Assembly: GCA_015178975.1 (NCBI GenBank)
Contig: WHVD01000064.1
Location: forward strand, 418,328 to 482,327
Reading direction: 5' to 3'
Origin: Hysterangium stoloniferum
Lineage: Eukaryota > Basidiomycota > Agaricomycetes > Hysterangiales > Hysterangiaceae
Length of the DNA stretch: 64,000 nucleotides
Shown here: piece after piece, positions 43,464 through 56,427 of the stretch
Layout: every line of letters starts with the position of its first letter
How positions within the stretch are numbered: position 1 is the stretch's first letter
Program-made: the position numbers and the translations under genes
The notes under the pieces: generated by a model
The model's database searches: none
What the model saw: the letters and a program-made list of their open reading frames with translations, nothing else
Told to the model about the DNA's origin: nothing

Positions 43464-44197
43464 GTGTTATACCTTTGTTCCGGGCAACCTCAAATGATAG
43501 CAAATTTCTCGCTGGTATAAACCTGATGATGATTGGTTGTCGTAGACGTGGACAGCATGAAAAAACGAGGTCGTACGGGGGAACCGACAATTGTAGCATG
43601 TACATAATGCAAATCCCGTGTTCGGAGAAGCGATTCTGCAGTTTGTAGCCCCCAAATATCGGTGAGCTATTTTGGAAGTTCCTAGTCCTTCGGTGAAGGC
43701 AAAGAATCAGCCTAATGAAGAAGGCGATTGTTTCCTTGATGTCTGGACCGACGGTAGGCTCACTGATACTGCATATCAGCCTAATACCCAACGCCAGTTT
43801 TCCCACTGACTGAGCCACTCTGAATTTACTCTGGCATTGTATAGATAGAAAATCTTTGTTTCAAATGCACTTCAATGGTTTTTCCATATTTCCTAAACTG
43901 TTGGGTTATATTCCTATCATCATATCTATATCCTCCAAAGCGCCTCCGACCGGCCATTCGCTAATTCTCGTGAAGGTGTTTCTGTCACCTTCTATACCTC
44001 TTATGACATACCAAACTGTAATTGAAGTGCTATTTGAGAAATAACCCCTAAGAACGATATTAAGTCAAGTGTCACAGTACCTGAAGAGGTGCAGCTTATC
44101 GTAGATCCATCACATGGCTCAGATTAGCACCCGCACTAACAAGTTGTATAACAAGTCATATTCAAATAAAGTACCCTATACACCGCTATGGCGCCAC

Positions 44198-44941
44198 CTA
44201 CTGATTCAACACCCAGACCAGTTTGGCATCCCGGTGTGTGAAGTGCACAAGTTCACAATCCGTCTTTTGCCAGAAGGGATCTTTGTTCACGTATGTTTCG
44301 AACCGCTCCCACAGTTGTTGCAACTCTGCCTCCAGATTCCATCCACTGTCCTGCCCTAATTTTTACAAGCGTTTACAGTGCGCCTTTATATGGGTGTATA
44401 AACAATTTTTGGTTATAAAGACCCCGACCTGTGACAAACCCAGACACACATCCCATGGACAAGTGTACACGGCGGCCAGTAATATGTCACGCCTGCTTGT
44501 TGAATTGATGATCAACTTATTGTGGTTTGCATTTGGGTATGTCAGGGCAATTCTGAGGTCCTTATAGGCATGAGCTTGCAGCCAATGCCTGGTGAGGTAA
44601 GAATCTTTCTTGAAACTCTTATAGCACAGCTTGCAAATTTTCAAGTCTGAATCGGCGCTGATGAACCTCATGACGTTCCCTACTTTCCCGAATGGGGTGG
44701 GAAATACCGCGGTCATGGTGGCGGCCCCAATAAGCGACGTGCTGACCGTGAAAAGACGGCCAAGCATGCGACTGGGTGGCATCTTCATCTTCGCTACTTT
44801 TTTGGCGCTTGTGGGCTTCATTAGGGTAGCGGAGGGGGAAGGGAACTGTGCGAGCGTGGTCGTGTTTGCAAATACTTCCTCTGGCTCCCTGGCCATTTCT
44901 CTACATGGTTCATGCTGCATGGCGCCGGACTTCGACCCCAT
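44198..44941 (-). pseudogene. C2H2 zinc-finger gene, unit E (nonsense codon)
   Basis: The frame starts MGSKSGAMQHEPC and is two codons shorter around ISADSDLK. After the second finger it stops early at 44363 because a GAA is TAA (CKRL-stop, where B has KRLEK). The rest of the frame continues to the usual TAG at 44198-44200, so a single change removed the C-terminal quarter. Both fingers would still be made. Confidence 0.75.
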
Positions 44942-45264
44942 GGGTCTGTCGTGTTTCGTATATAAATGGTTGGGGAAGCTGGAGTGGAGATGTGAGTTTA
45001 ATAATCAATTTGTTAGTCGGCGTATATTTATTTATGAAAATGCTTACTATATAAAACTCCCCCGGCGTGCGAAAGCATTTCGGTCAAATGGATTATCTGG
45101 GTGCTCCGGATTGGGGGGAGTGGGGGCGGCAGTCTGTGGTCCACTCATATGGGATTCTTCCCCAAAATTGTGGTGCAATATGCTGTGCTTTCATCAATAA
45201 CAGTCATTGATTATTGGTAAATGGAATTTACCGGGATTCCATCCTGGTAGATCTATTATGATAT

Positions 45265-45847
45265 TCATGAGCTACAAAACAAATTTAGTTTGATCTCCGC
45301 TCTAAATTTCTGCTCAGATTGAGGCCAATGAGGATGGAACAAACCTGATGGCGCCCGCTGATTTGAGTAGGCAGGCATTGCTGTTGAACCAAAACTATCC
45401 GATCTCCGCGTGCGTTGGCTAGAACTAAAAGGACGTAAGGAAACAAATATTTCAAGTTAACATGGATTTTTGCGCTAAAGACTACAATATTACCGATCTC
45501 TGTACCCAGACTCATTGAAGTGCAACGCCGTCGATGGCCCACCAGGGACATGTGCGATCGTTGGGAGAAAAGGCGATGTCCCCACGCTGCCTGTGTGCAG
45601 AGAATGACTCCCCAATGTAGCACCCAAACCAGCTCGTCCCTCCTCCAGTCTGCGAAGAAAACATGATGAGTATGCGTAAAAGATCGCACAATATCTTATA
45701 TGAAGCTTCGTACGTCTGAATGTCTATATCCCCCACTCCGTCCGGGTCTCTTTCAGTACTTGAAGACCTACCGCCACAATGAAACATGTCATCAGTCCTC
45801 CATTCTCGAATAAATTGGAAGTCGAATGGAAAATACACACTCTGCAT
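45265..45847 (-). CDS. ORF-X, unit E
   Basis: Model on the minus strand: 45847-45714, 45649-45494, 45424-45265, about 149 residues. A one-base loss near the usual stop makes the protein longer at the C-terminus. Splice sites are the same as in units A and B. Confidence 0.45.
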
Positions 45848-46557
45848 TGTTTTTAGCGTAGGTCCGATGGTGGATAATTCTCCAGACGTCCATGGGGAAT
45901 GTGAGTGAGGTGGGTGAAGTGGTCGGAATCGATGGATGGCTATCTGAACCTGCCCCGAAGCGAGGTTCCCACACCTGTCAAAATACCATTGTAATTATTC
46001 ATATTCCTACCTCGTGCCATCCTTCAGATACGCATAGATTTATTCAAATTCAGCATGATTTCGAGACGACAGGGCTGGAGAGCCTTAACATCAATGTAAT
46101 AGACTTGTCACGTTGACCAACTTGAGTGGTCTATTATATGTAAACCGTTGACGACAGAGAATAGGCATTTTATTCAGGTTTTGTTTAAAACGTCTCCCAC
46201 CCGGATTATCCAAAAAGACGATTTCCGGTTTGTTGTGTATATTGCACTATGGAAGGCTGTACAGTAGAGAGCGGCCAAACCAGAAAGCCGCTTCAGTCTG
46301 GAGCAGACATGCATTGATTCGAAGCAACTCTGACTACTGAGCCTTGGCCGATTGTCAACCCATACTCAATGTGTTGTGGTTGTAACTCTGCCAACGTGAA
46401 TTCTATGTAGGTTTGTTCGTAGTATAGCTACATATCATATAGAACCTAGATATGAGTGCGAGAATTCAGCAACTAGTTGGCGCTATCTCACGTGATTAGT
46501 CGCGTGTTGAGCAGCAGACTCAGTCAGCGTTTGACGTTCTCCTCCATCCCTTCTTGA

Positions 46558-47390
46558 ATGCGAGATATCCTCCACCCAATCATGCTGGTCACACGCGATA
46601 CAAATCAATCTTCCTCTGATATCTCTACACGGCACGCTTTAACCTCACTTTCCCTTACTGTGTCCAAGAGCAAGCGTATTGTAGTGGTGACTGGCGCGGG
46701 TATCTCCTGTTCATGTGGCATACCTGTAATTACACACTGGTGTCTTCAAACGATAAACGCTTACCTAAATTCGGAAGGATTTTTGTTCTTCAGATGGTTT
46801 GTATGCGCTCATGAAGGCGAAATACCCAGACGCTGTTATGAAAGGCTGCGACCTATTCGACGCTGCGTTATTCCGCGATCCCACGTCCACCGCACTTTTC
46901 TATACGTTTATGGCAGAACTGAAGTCATTTATCGACCTCGCAGCCCGTCCCCAACTCACTATTTTATCGAGACTCTGGACACTAAAGGGAAACTTCTGCA
47001 TTCCTACACCCAAAATATTGATGAACTAGAAGAAAGAACAGGGCCGGCTTGCAGCTCATCAGAATCAGTGAAAAATACAGGAAAGGCAAAGGGTAAACTC
47101 AAGACAAAGGGGTGTGAAATGTTCAGCTACATGGTGATATACATCTTATCAGGTGTTTAATGTGTGCGGCCAATTTTAAATGCACCTCTGAATACCTTGA
47201 AGCCTTTCGAGAGAACAACCCACCAGACTATCCTGAATGTAAAACTCGCTGTGAGGTATCATAATTTGCCATCCTCGTCAAAAATTCAAGTCACCCCGGC
47301 CAAAGAGCGAATTGCACATTCAGCCCGAGCACTGAAAGTTGGTACCCTGCATCCTTCAATTGTCTTATATGACGAACTTCACCCACTTGG
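46558..47390 (+). pseudogene. Sirtuin 5' part, unit E
   Basis: Nearly identical to unit C, with the same missing base before LHGD and an additional one-base loss near 46945 (GCAGCCCGTCCCC), so the frame is broken twice. YTQNIDELEERTG keeps the Thr that is changed in C. Confidence 0.85.
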
Positions 47391-48112
47391 TGGTTCATTG
47401 TTCCCGTGGGTTACACGAAACATGGATGTGGTCCTGTTCCACCTGGAGACCGAGGTACTTTAGGCGCAGTTTTGTTGAGGTAAGTTTTTGGTGGTTGCAT
47501 AATTTTGCAGAGATTGGCTTTCTATCTTTTTAAGACCTCCAAGCCGTGGCTTGATCGATAACCATTAAATTGGCAGATCCATTTGATGCTCCTCTCATTG
47601 ATCTCAAGTCTGTAAATCACATTTTTATTCGATCTGTTTCGCGACGTTCACGTTATTCCCAGATACTTGAATTTGACCAACGATGTTGCTCTACTCATCC
47701 GCGGCTTGAAACTTCTCATCAAGCTCACCAATACCACACCAATGCTCTCAGCGTTGAAACAGGATGACACCCTCTTTCGGACCACAATTTGGGAAAACTG
47801 TCTGACGATGAGCTGGAAAACGAAGTTCGCAAACGTGTTGAGACCCTTTATCATTCTACATCCACTTGCAGCATGGCGCCATTGGAAGATAACGGCGTGG
47901 TAGACCCCTCCTTGAAGGTATATGGCTTAGAGAACGTCAGTGTTGCGGATGCATCCATTTTCCCCCGCATAGTAGCAGGCCACACGGTGATTTCGCTATA
48001 GCATTTGTAGAAGCTGGACGTCTCATTCGTTTCCTAGACTGCCTCTTCTCTTGCTGTCGGGGAGAAGGCGTCAGATTTAATCAAGGAGTGACTTGCCACC
48101 AAGGTTGGGTGA
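47391..48112 (+). pseudogene. GMC oxidoreductase C-terminal fragment, unit E
   Basis: The same one-base loss as in unit C (near 47773) breaks the frame. The end, STCSMAPLEDNGVVDPS, ENVSVADASIFP, IVAGH and then the last exon to about 48112, is complete. Confidence 0.85.
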
Positions 48113-48240
48113 GCTTGAGGTCGATCATACGAGTTTCGAGAATGTTCATCTATATATCTTGCTAACATCACAATATCCTGGATACCGGTAAAATGTACAC
48201 CACATGTTGATGTTTATCACAGTGTTGCCAGGCAAAGCCA

Positions 48241-48660
48241 CTGAATGACCAAATCACCCGGGAGTTGACAGATTTCAGAGCCTAACAACTTCATATCATG
48301 TGGACCCGCCGAGAAACCACTTTTTCTTCATTTTGGATTCATGTTTACGAAATGGACTACCAGCTTTGATCACAGCTATTCCATAAAATGCAGATATCGT
48401 GGCACTTTTACTAATATATCATGTGTGGAGATCAGCCAGCAGGTAAAGAGGATGAGGCCAAGGTGTCACGCCAGGTATCTGTACAAGCGATGTAGAAGTG
48501 CGTTGGTATCAAGAATTACCAATATGGCATGGCAAGAATCTGATGGAGAGCTAGGGAACTATTGGAGAAATTTTGAGTTGGTTCACATTGCTGTAAGTGA
48601 TTAAACGCCAGGATGTAAGTACAATCAGCTCGAAGTTTGCAGCCCGCGATCCAACCTCAT
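48241..48660 (+). repeat. Re-inverted block within unit E
   Basis: These 420 bp match unit C at about 23494-23933 in the same direction, while everything around them in E is the reverse complement of C. The break points are AAAGCCA/CTGAATGACC on the left and CAACCTCAT/AACGTCATCC on the right. Confidence 0.85.
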
Positions 48661-49265
48661 AACGTCATCCAAGCTCCCTGGATATCGTGTTTTACGATGG
48701 AATTGAACAATTCCATCTAATTCGTGGTCCTACTCCAGCTTGACATTTTGCTGCAGGATAATCATAATTACCTCTTGAGCCGGTATGTATAGGCTGTGAG
48801 ATGAGAGAATGTGCAACTGAATGAAATGGGGTCGGGAATGGACGTTCTGCTGCCATTGAAGAGCCTCGTTGACAATCAATGGGTGTGCCAATTCAATTTG
48901 GAAGGGAGGAATACATTTTTTAGGGGGAAGTTGAACATACTACAAATCATACTCACCGCGGTGGAAGCAAAGCGTCTTTGACACGCAGGCTTCTTTTGTT
49001 TTGCCCATGTTGCTCTACAGCATTTATAATGTAGTGGGTATCTTCTTCATTAATAATGCAACCTAGATATACTATATAATCACATCGTCAATGCTCGCAG
49101 TGCCGCATGGGTTTGGGGGGTATGAACAACCCTAGTCTTTTACCAAGAACTGGGCTATAAAATCCACATCGACCCGTGGCATAGGAAGAAGTTGAAATGA
49201 CATATTTTCGTGCTGTTACACGGTGTAAGCCACTAAGACGCGACAATACGCCGTCTCCTTCACTT

Positions 49266-49284
49266 CCCCCCCCCCCCCCCCCCC
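49266..49284 (-). repeat. Poly-C (poly-G) tract, 19 bases
   Basis: Unit E copy of the head homopolymer described for unit A; the longest seen in the window. Confidence 0.9.
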
Positions 49285-51019
49285 GATTGGTGAGACTTTG
49301 GTGTGTCGCTACAATTGTACCAACTTCACTGATTTGAACACTTAGCCTCTTACGATTTCTTCCGACGACTAGCTTTGGGCCGCAGCTGTGGTATTCTCCC
49401 TTCTATTCCCGACGGCAGTGATAGCTGAGATATATGCCATCCAAAGAGCCTCGTGTGTCGCGTAATAAAGTAATACGCTCATCGAGATGTTCAAATTTTA
49501 CTCTCTCAACATGCCTTTGCAAACATATCTCCTTATCCACTAAAATATTCGTTCACCATTTTTGTTTTGGAGTATTCAGAGACCGCCCAACTTAGTACCC
49601 ACCCAGTTACCTGCTCAATATGTATATCCTTGTTACACTCAACTTGCACCACCATATTTTCAGATCCCCTGGGTTTCCCAACATAGCATATCCTTGGACA
49701 CCCCGGGATACCGACTCTCTCACATAGCATATTCCCACTCGAGACTCACTTCTCAGTGAAAGTTCTTCTTCTATTAATCACCAGTTATTATACGATGCTT
49801 CCCTAGAAAAGTTCTTTTCTGAAACTTCTTGCCTTTGTACCGCTATGGAGCGGGATTTCCCGTGGACAGCCCGACATCTATGCAGTTTCTCAGGTCCACA
49901 CTTCCAAGTTCGGTCTTAGGACTCTTAATATGAACGAGGTAATTATCTTCTCTGGCGTGATTATTACACACATTATTCTATACCTAATGTATAGCTCTCG
50001 TCTGACTTGCTTTGAACTCATTTTGGTATGAGAGAAGCCCTTATCTCGTCATCATTGGATCGATCATTGCCATATTTCAAGGTAGGGAATGGCATTACCA
50101 TTTTTCTATGGCGATATTTTATAATTATATTTGAAGAGAATAGATAACATCTACGGCCCTCGACGCAACATCGACACGTGCTTGCTACAGGTCGTGAAGG
50201 CGAGGGGCTACCAAACAAAAATCTATTTAAACGTATGTATCTTTGCTCTCAAGGGTTTTTATCGGAATGCTATCGGCGAGACAGTGTTATACCTTTGTTC
50301 CGGGCAACCTCAAATGATAGCAAATTTCTCGCTGATATAAACCTGATGATTATTGTTTGTCGTAGATGTGGACAGCGTGAAAAAATGTGCTCGTGCGGGG
50401 GAACCGACAATTGTAGCATGTAAACAATGCAAATGCCGTATTCGGAGGAGCGATTCTGCGGTTTGTAGCCCCCAAATATCGGTGAGCCATTTTTGCAAGT
50501 TTCTGATCCTTCGGTGAAGGAAAAGAATCAGCCTAATGAAGAAGGCAATTGGGTCCTTGACGTCTGGACCGACGGCAGGGCCACTGATACTGCATATCAG
50601 CCTTACACCCAACGCCAGTTGTCCCACTGACTGAGCCACTCTGAATTTACTCTGGCATTGTATAGATAGAAAATCTTTGTTTCAAACGCACTTCAATGGT
50701 TTTTCCATATTTCCTAAACCGTTAGGTTATATTCCTATCATCATATCTATATCCTCCGAAGCGCCTCCGACAGGCCATTCGCTAATTCTCGCGAAGGTGT
50801 TTCTGTCACCTTCTATACCTCTTATGACATACCAAAACTGTAATTGAAGTGCTACTTGAGAAATAACCCCTAAGAACGATATTAAGCCAAGTGTCACAGT
50901 ACCTGAAGAGGCGCAGCTTATCGTAGATCCATCACATGGCTCAGATTAGCACCCGCACTAACAAGTTGTATAACAAGTCATATTCAAATAAAGTACCCTA
51001 TACACCGCTATGGCGCCAC

Positions 51020-51769
51020 CTACTGATTCAACATCCAGACCAGTTTGGCGTCCCGGTGCGTGAAGTGCGCAAGTTCACAATCCGTCTTTTGCCAGAAGGG
51101 ATCTTTGTTCACGTATGTTTTGAACCGCTCCCTCAGTTGTTGCAACTCTGCCGCCACATTCCGTCCACTGTCCTGCCCTAATTTTTCCAAGCGTTTACGG
51201 TGCCCCTTTGTATGGGTGTATAAAGAATCTTTGGTTATAAAGACCCCGACCTGTGACAAATCCAGACACGCGTCCCATGGACAAGTGTACACGGCGGCCA
51301 GCAATATGTCACGCCTGCTTGTTGAATTGATGATCAACTTATTGTGGTTCGCGTTTGGGTATGTCAGGGCAATGCTGAGGTCCTTATAGGCATGAGCTTG
51401 CAGCCAATGCCTGGTGAGGTCAGAATCTTGCTTGAAACTCTTGTAACACAGCTTGCAAATTTTGGAGTCTGTAGGTGAATCGGCGCTGATGAACCTCATG
51501 ACGTTCCCTACTTTCCCGAGTGGCCTGGGAAATACCGCGGTCATGGTGGCGGCCCCAATAAGCGACGTGCTGACCGTGAAAAGACGGCGAAGCATGCGAC
51601 TGGGTGGCGTCTTCATCTTCGCTACCTTTTTGGCTCTTGTGGGCTTCATTAGGGTAGCGGAGGGGGAAGGGAACTGTGCGAGCGTGGTCGTGTTTGCAAA
51701 TACTTCCTCTGGCTCCCTGGCCATTTCTCTCCACGGTTCATGCTCCATGGCGCCGGACTTCGACCCCAT
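51020..51769 (-). CDS. C2H2 zinc-finger protein, unit F
   Basis: 249 codons, MGSKSGAMEHEPWREMAREP to KLVWMLNQ, with fingers CKLCYKSFKQDSDLTRH and CPWDAC..HTKGH. It differs from B at only a handful of residues, for example FKQDSD for FKIDSY and AAELQQL for EAELQQL. Confidence 0.65.
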   Translation of the reverse strand: MGSKSGAMEHEPWREMAREPEEVFANTTTLAQFPSPSATLMKPTRAKKVAKMKTPPSRMLRRLFTVSTSLIGAATMTAVFPRPLGKVGNVMRFISADSPTDSKICKLCYKSFKQDSDLTRHWLQAHAYKDLSIALTYPNANHNKLIINSTSRRDILLAAVYTCPWDACLDLSQVGVFITKDSLYTHTKGHRKRLEKLGQDSGRNVAAELQQLRERFKTYVNKDPFWQKTDCELAHFTHRDAKLVWMLNQ

Positions 51770-52142
51770 GGGTCTGTCGTGGTTTATATTTAAATGTTCG
51801 GGGAAGCTGGAGTGGAGATGCGAGTTTAATAATAAATTTGTTAGTCGGCATATATTTATTTATGAAAATGCTTACTATATAAAACTCCCCCGGCGTGCGA
51901 AAGTATTTTGATCAAATGGATTATCTGGGTGCTCCGGATTGGGGGGAGTGGGGGCGGCAGTCTGTGGTCCACTCATATGGGATTCTTCCCCAAAATTGCG
52001 GTGCAATATGCTTTGCTTTCATCAATAAAAGTCATTGATTATTGGCAAATGGAATTTACCGGGATTCCATCCTGGTAGATCTATTATGATATTCATGAGC
52101 TACAAAACAAATTTAGTTTGATCTCCGCTCTAAATTTCTGGC

Positions 52143-52665
52143 TCAGATTGAGGCCAATGAGCCTGATGTCGCCCGCTGATTTGAGTAGGCAGGCATTGCT
52201 GTTGAACCAAAACTATCCGATCTCCGCGTGCGTTGGCTAGAACTAAAAGGACGTAAGGAAACAAATACTTTAAGTTAACATGGATTTTTGTCCTAAAGAT
52301 TACAATACTACCGATCTGTGTACTCAGACGTATTGAAATGCAGCGCCGTCGATGGCCCACCAGGGACATGTGCGATCGTGGGGAGAAAAGGCGATGTCCC
52401 CACGCTGCCTGTGTGCAGAGAATGACTCCCCAATGTAGCACCCAAACCAGCTCGTCCCTCCTCCAGTCTGCGAAGAAAACATGATGAGTATGCGTAAAAG
52501 GTCGCACAATATCTTATATGAAGCTTCGTACGTCTGAATGTCTATATCCCCCACTCCGTCCGGGTCTCTTTCAGTACTTGAAGACCTACCGCCACAATGA
52601 AACATGTCATCAGTCCTCCATTCTCGAATAAATTGGAAGTCGAATGGAAAATACACACTCTGCAT
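52143..52665 (-). CDS. ORF-X, unit F
   Basis: Model: 52665-52532, 52467-52312, 52242-52143, about 129 residues. An 11-base deletion near the end changes the last residues and brings an earlier stop. Only in this copy is the frame also open upstream to an ATG at 52800 (MNNYNGILTGVG), which would add 45 residues; that extension depends on a deletion private to this copy. Confidence 0.45.
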
Positions 52666-53361
52666 CGTTTTCAGCGTAGGTCCGATGGTGGATAATTCTC
52701 CAGACGTCCATGGGGAATGTGAGTAAGTGGTCGGAATCGATGGATGGCTGCTGCGAAGCGAAGTTCCCACACCTGTCAAAATACCATTGTAATTATTCAT
52801 ATTCCTACCTCGTGCGTATCCTTCAGATACGCATAGATTTATTCAAATTCACATATTAAAGCATGATTTCGAGACGACAGGGCCGGAGAGGCTTAACATC
52901 AAAACTCAATGTAATAGACTTGTCACGTTGACCAACTTGAGTGGTCTATTATATGTAAACCGTTGACGACAGAGAATGGGCATTTTATTCAGGTTTTTGT
53001 ATAAAACGTGTCCCACCCGGATTATCCAAAAAGAGGATTTCCTGTTTGTTGTGTATATTGCATTATGGAAGGCTGTACAGTAGAGAGCGGCCAAACCAGA
53101 AAGCCGCTTCAGTCTGGAGCAGACATGCATTGATTCGAAGCAACTCTGACTACTGAGCCTTGGCCGATTGTCAACCACTCAATGTGTTGTGGTTGTAACT
53201 GAGCGTGAATTCTATGTAGGTTTATTATAGGGCTTAAGTGCTGCAGAACCTAGATATGAGTGCAATAATTCCGCAACTAGTTGGCGCTATCTCACGTGAT
53301 TAGTCGCGTGTTGAGCAGCAGACTCAGTCAGCGTTTGACGTTCTCCTCCATCCCTTCTTGA

Positions 53362-54260
53362 ATGCGAGATATCCTCCACCCAATCATGCTGGTCACACGC
53401 GATACAAATCAATCTTCCTCTGATATCTCTACACGGCACGCTTTAACCTCACTTTCCCTTACTGTGTCCAAGAGCAAGCGTATTGTAGTGGTGACTGGCG
53501 CGGGTATCTCCTGTTCATGCGGCATACCTGTAATTACACACTGGTGTCTTCAAACGATATCCGCTAACCTAAATTCGGAAGGATTTTCGTTCTTCAGATG
53601 GTCTGTACGCGCTCGTGAAGGCGAAGTACCCAGATGCCGTTATGAAAGGCCGCGACCTATTCGACGCTGCGTTATTCCGCGATCCCACATCCACCGCACT
53701 TTTCTATACATTTATGGCAGAACTGAAAACATCCATCTACCTCGCAACCCCGTCCCCAGCTCACTATTTTATCAAGACTCTGGACACTAAAGGGAAACTT
53801 CTACGTTCCTACACCCAGAACATTGATGGACTAGAAGAAAGAACAGGGCTGGCTTGCAGCTCATCAGAATCAGTGACAAATACAGGAAAGGCAAAGGGTA
53901 AACTCAAGACAAAGGAGGTGCGGAATGTTCAGCTACATGGTGATATACATCGTGTCAGGTGTTTAATGTGTGCGGCCAATTTTAAATGCACCTCTGAATA
54001 CCTTGAAGCCTTTCGAGAGGGCAACCCACCGGACTGTCCTGAATGTAAAACTCGCTGTGAGTTCTCATAATTTGCCATCCTCGTCAAAAATTCAAGCCAC
54101 CCCAGTCGAAGAGCGAATTGCACGTTCAGCCCGAGCACTGAAAGTTGGTACCCTGCGTCCTTCAATTGTCTTATATTGTGAACTTCACCCACTTGGGGGT
54201 TCATTGTTCCCGTGGGTCACACGGAACATGGATGTGGTCCTGTTCCACACGGAGACCTAG
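53362..54260 (+). CDS. Truncated sirtuin reading frame, unit F
   Basis: This is the only sirtuin copy open under the splice model 53362-53529, 53582-54056, 54097-54260 (about 268 residues). Intron 1 (52 bp) has CTAAC; intron 2 (40 bp) has donor GTGAGT. Motifs: VVVTGAGISCSCGIP, DFRSSDGLYALV, YTQNIDGLEERTG, VQLHGDIHRV, CLMC..CPEC, ARSARALKVGTLRPSIVLY. After HPLG the sequence is out-of-frame GMC, so the protein ends with about 20 unrelated residues. The GTS and late Asn motifs that bind NAD are missing. Deacylase activity is therefore unlikely. ATG 53386 is an alternative start. Confidence 0.6.
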
Positions 54261-54914
54261 GTACTTTAGGCGCAGTTTTGTTCAGGTAAGTTTTTGGTGG
54301 TTGCATAATTTTGCAAAGATTGACTTTCTATCTTTTAAGACCTCAAAGCTGTGGTTTGATCACCATTAAATCATCAGATCCATTTGATGCTCCTCTCATT
54401 GATCTCAAGTCCGTAAATCACATTTTTATTCAATCTGTTTCACGACATTCATGTTATTCCCAGATACTTGAATTCGACCAGCGAGGTCGCTCTACTCGTC
54501 CGCGGCCCGAAACTTCTCATCAAGCTCGCCAATACCGAACCGATGCTCTCAGCGTTGAAACAGGATGACAACCCTCTTTTGGACCACAATTTGGGAAAAC
54601 TGTCTGACGACGAGCTGGAAAACGAAGTTCGCAAACGTGTTGAGACCCTTTATCATCCTACGTCCACTTGCAGTATGGCGCCGTTGGAAGATAACGACGT
54701 GGTAGACCCGTCCTTGAAGGTATATGGCTTAGAGAACGTCAGGATTGCGGATGCATCCATTTTCCCCCTCATAGTAGCAGGCCACACGGTGAGTTCGCTA
54801 TAGCATTTGTAGAAGCTGGACGTCTCATTCGTTTCCTAGACTGCCCCTTCTCTTGCTGTCGGGGAGAAGGTGTCGGATTTAATCAAGGAGTCACTTGCCG
54901 CCAAGGCTGGGTGA
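54193..54914 (+). pseudogene. GMC oxidoreductase C-terminal fragment, unit F
   Basis: The cleanest copy. Exons carry TEHGCGPVP..LGTLGAV; LTFYLLRPQS..SSDPFDAPLIDP; LLVRGPKLLIKLANTEP through PTSTCSMAPLED..VVDPSLKVYG and VRIADASIFP..IVAGH. After an intron with donor GTGAGT and acceptor GGGGAG comes the terminal exon KVSDLIKESLAAKAG. All exons are open, so the 3' half was captured with its introns. Relative to the sirtuin the frame is offset, so no fusion protein is predicted. Confidence 0.87.
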
Positions 54915-55207
54915 GCTCGAGGTCGATCATACCACTTTCGAGAATGTACATCTATATATCTTGCTAACATCGCAATATTCTGGATACCGGTATAAACCTA
55001 CAAAATGTACACCACGTGTTGATGTTTATGACAGTGTTGCCGGGCAAGGTGCGACTATGAGGTTGGATCATGGGCTGTAAAGACATACTTCGAGCTGCTT
55101 CTGATTGTACTTACGTCCTGGGGTTTAATCACTTAAAAGCAACGTGAGCCAACTCAAAATTTCTCCAATGGCTCCCTAGCTCTCCGTCAGATTCTCGCCA
55201 TGCCATA

Positions 55208-55429
55208 TTGGTAATTTTTGATCCCAATGCACTTCTACATCGCTTGTACAGATACCCGACGCGACACCTTGGCATCATCCTCTTTGCCTGTCTCCACATT
55301 AAAAATGCCACGATATCTCCATTTTACGGAATGGCTGTGATCAAGGCTGGTAGTCCATTTTGTCAACACGAGTCTAAACATGAAGAAAAAGTGGTTTCTC
55401 GGCGGGCCCACATGATGCGAAGTTGTTAG
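55208..55429 (+). pseudogene. ORF-Y remnant, unit F
   Basis: 73 codons from MVIFDPNALLHRLY, the same frame break after AGSPF as in unit A. It lies about 300 bp after the GMC end on the same strand. Family unknown. Confidence 0.3.
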
Positions 55430-56427
55430 GCTCTGAAGTCTGTCAGCTCCCCGGTGATTCTGTCATTCAGCGTGATCCAAGCACCCTAAATATTGTGCTT
55501 TACGATGGAACTGAACAGTTCAATCTAATTCGGGTCCTACTCCAGCTTGACATTTTGCTGCAGGATGATCATAATTCCCTCTCGAGTCGGTATGTGTAGA
55601 CTGCGGGATGAGAGAATGTGCAACTGAATAAAGTGTGGTCGGGAATGGACGACCTGCTGCCATTGAAGAGCCTCATTGACAATCAATGGATGTGCCAATC
55701 CACGGTTATAATTTGGAAGGTAGAAATACATTTTTTAGGGGGAAGTCAAAACATACTACAAATCATACTCACCGCGGTAGAAGCAAAGCGTCTTTGACAC
55801 ACAGGCTTCCTTCCTTATGCCCGTGTTGCTCTACAACTTTATAATGTAGTGCGTATCTTCTTCATTAATATTGCAAGCTAGAGATACTATATAATCGCAT
55901 CGTCAATGTTCACAGTGCCGCATGGGTTTGGAAGCTATGAACAACCCCAGTCCTGTACCGAGAACTGGGCAGTAAATTATACATCGACTCGTGGCATAGG
56001 AAGAAGTTGAAATGACATTAGTTGCATTTTCGTGCTGTTACGCAGTGTAAGCCCTTAGGACGCGACGATGCGCCGTCCCCTTGACTCCCCTCCCCTCCCC
56101 CCCTGATTGGTGAGACTTTGGCGTGTCGCTACAATTGTAACAACCTTCCTGATTTTGCAGACATATCTCCCTATCCACTAAAATATTTGTTCACCATTTT
56201 CGTTTTATGCTATGCAGGGGTATTCAGACCTAACGGCCCAACTAAGTATCGACCGGTTACCTGCTCAATATGTATATCCTTGTTACACTCAACTTTCACC
56301 ACCATATTCTCAGATCTCCTGGGTTTCCCAATTCTCACATAGCGTATTCTTACACCCCCAGGATACCCGACTCTCATATAGCGTATTCCTACTCAGGTCT
56401 CACTTCTCAGTGGAAGTTCTTCTTCCA

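Larger units (their letters stand above)
43150..50110 (-). repeat. Repeat unit E (inverted)
   Basis: Order in window coordinates: tail with a solo LTR, zinc finger (minus), ORF-X (minus), sirtuin and GMC (plus), a small re-inverted block, head. From about 46140 to 50100 it is nearly identical to unit C apart from the orientation and the block at 48241-48660. Confidence 0.9.

Noticed and set aside
44631..45200. Frames of 150-190 codons opposite the start of the zinc-finger ORF (SALMNLMTFPTFPSG...)
   Set aside because: They are complementary to the zinc-finger N-terminus and its leader, and their length varies with indels outside the gene. Regarded as shadows.
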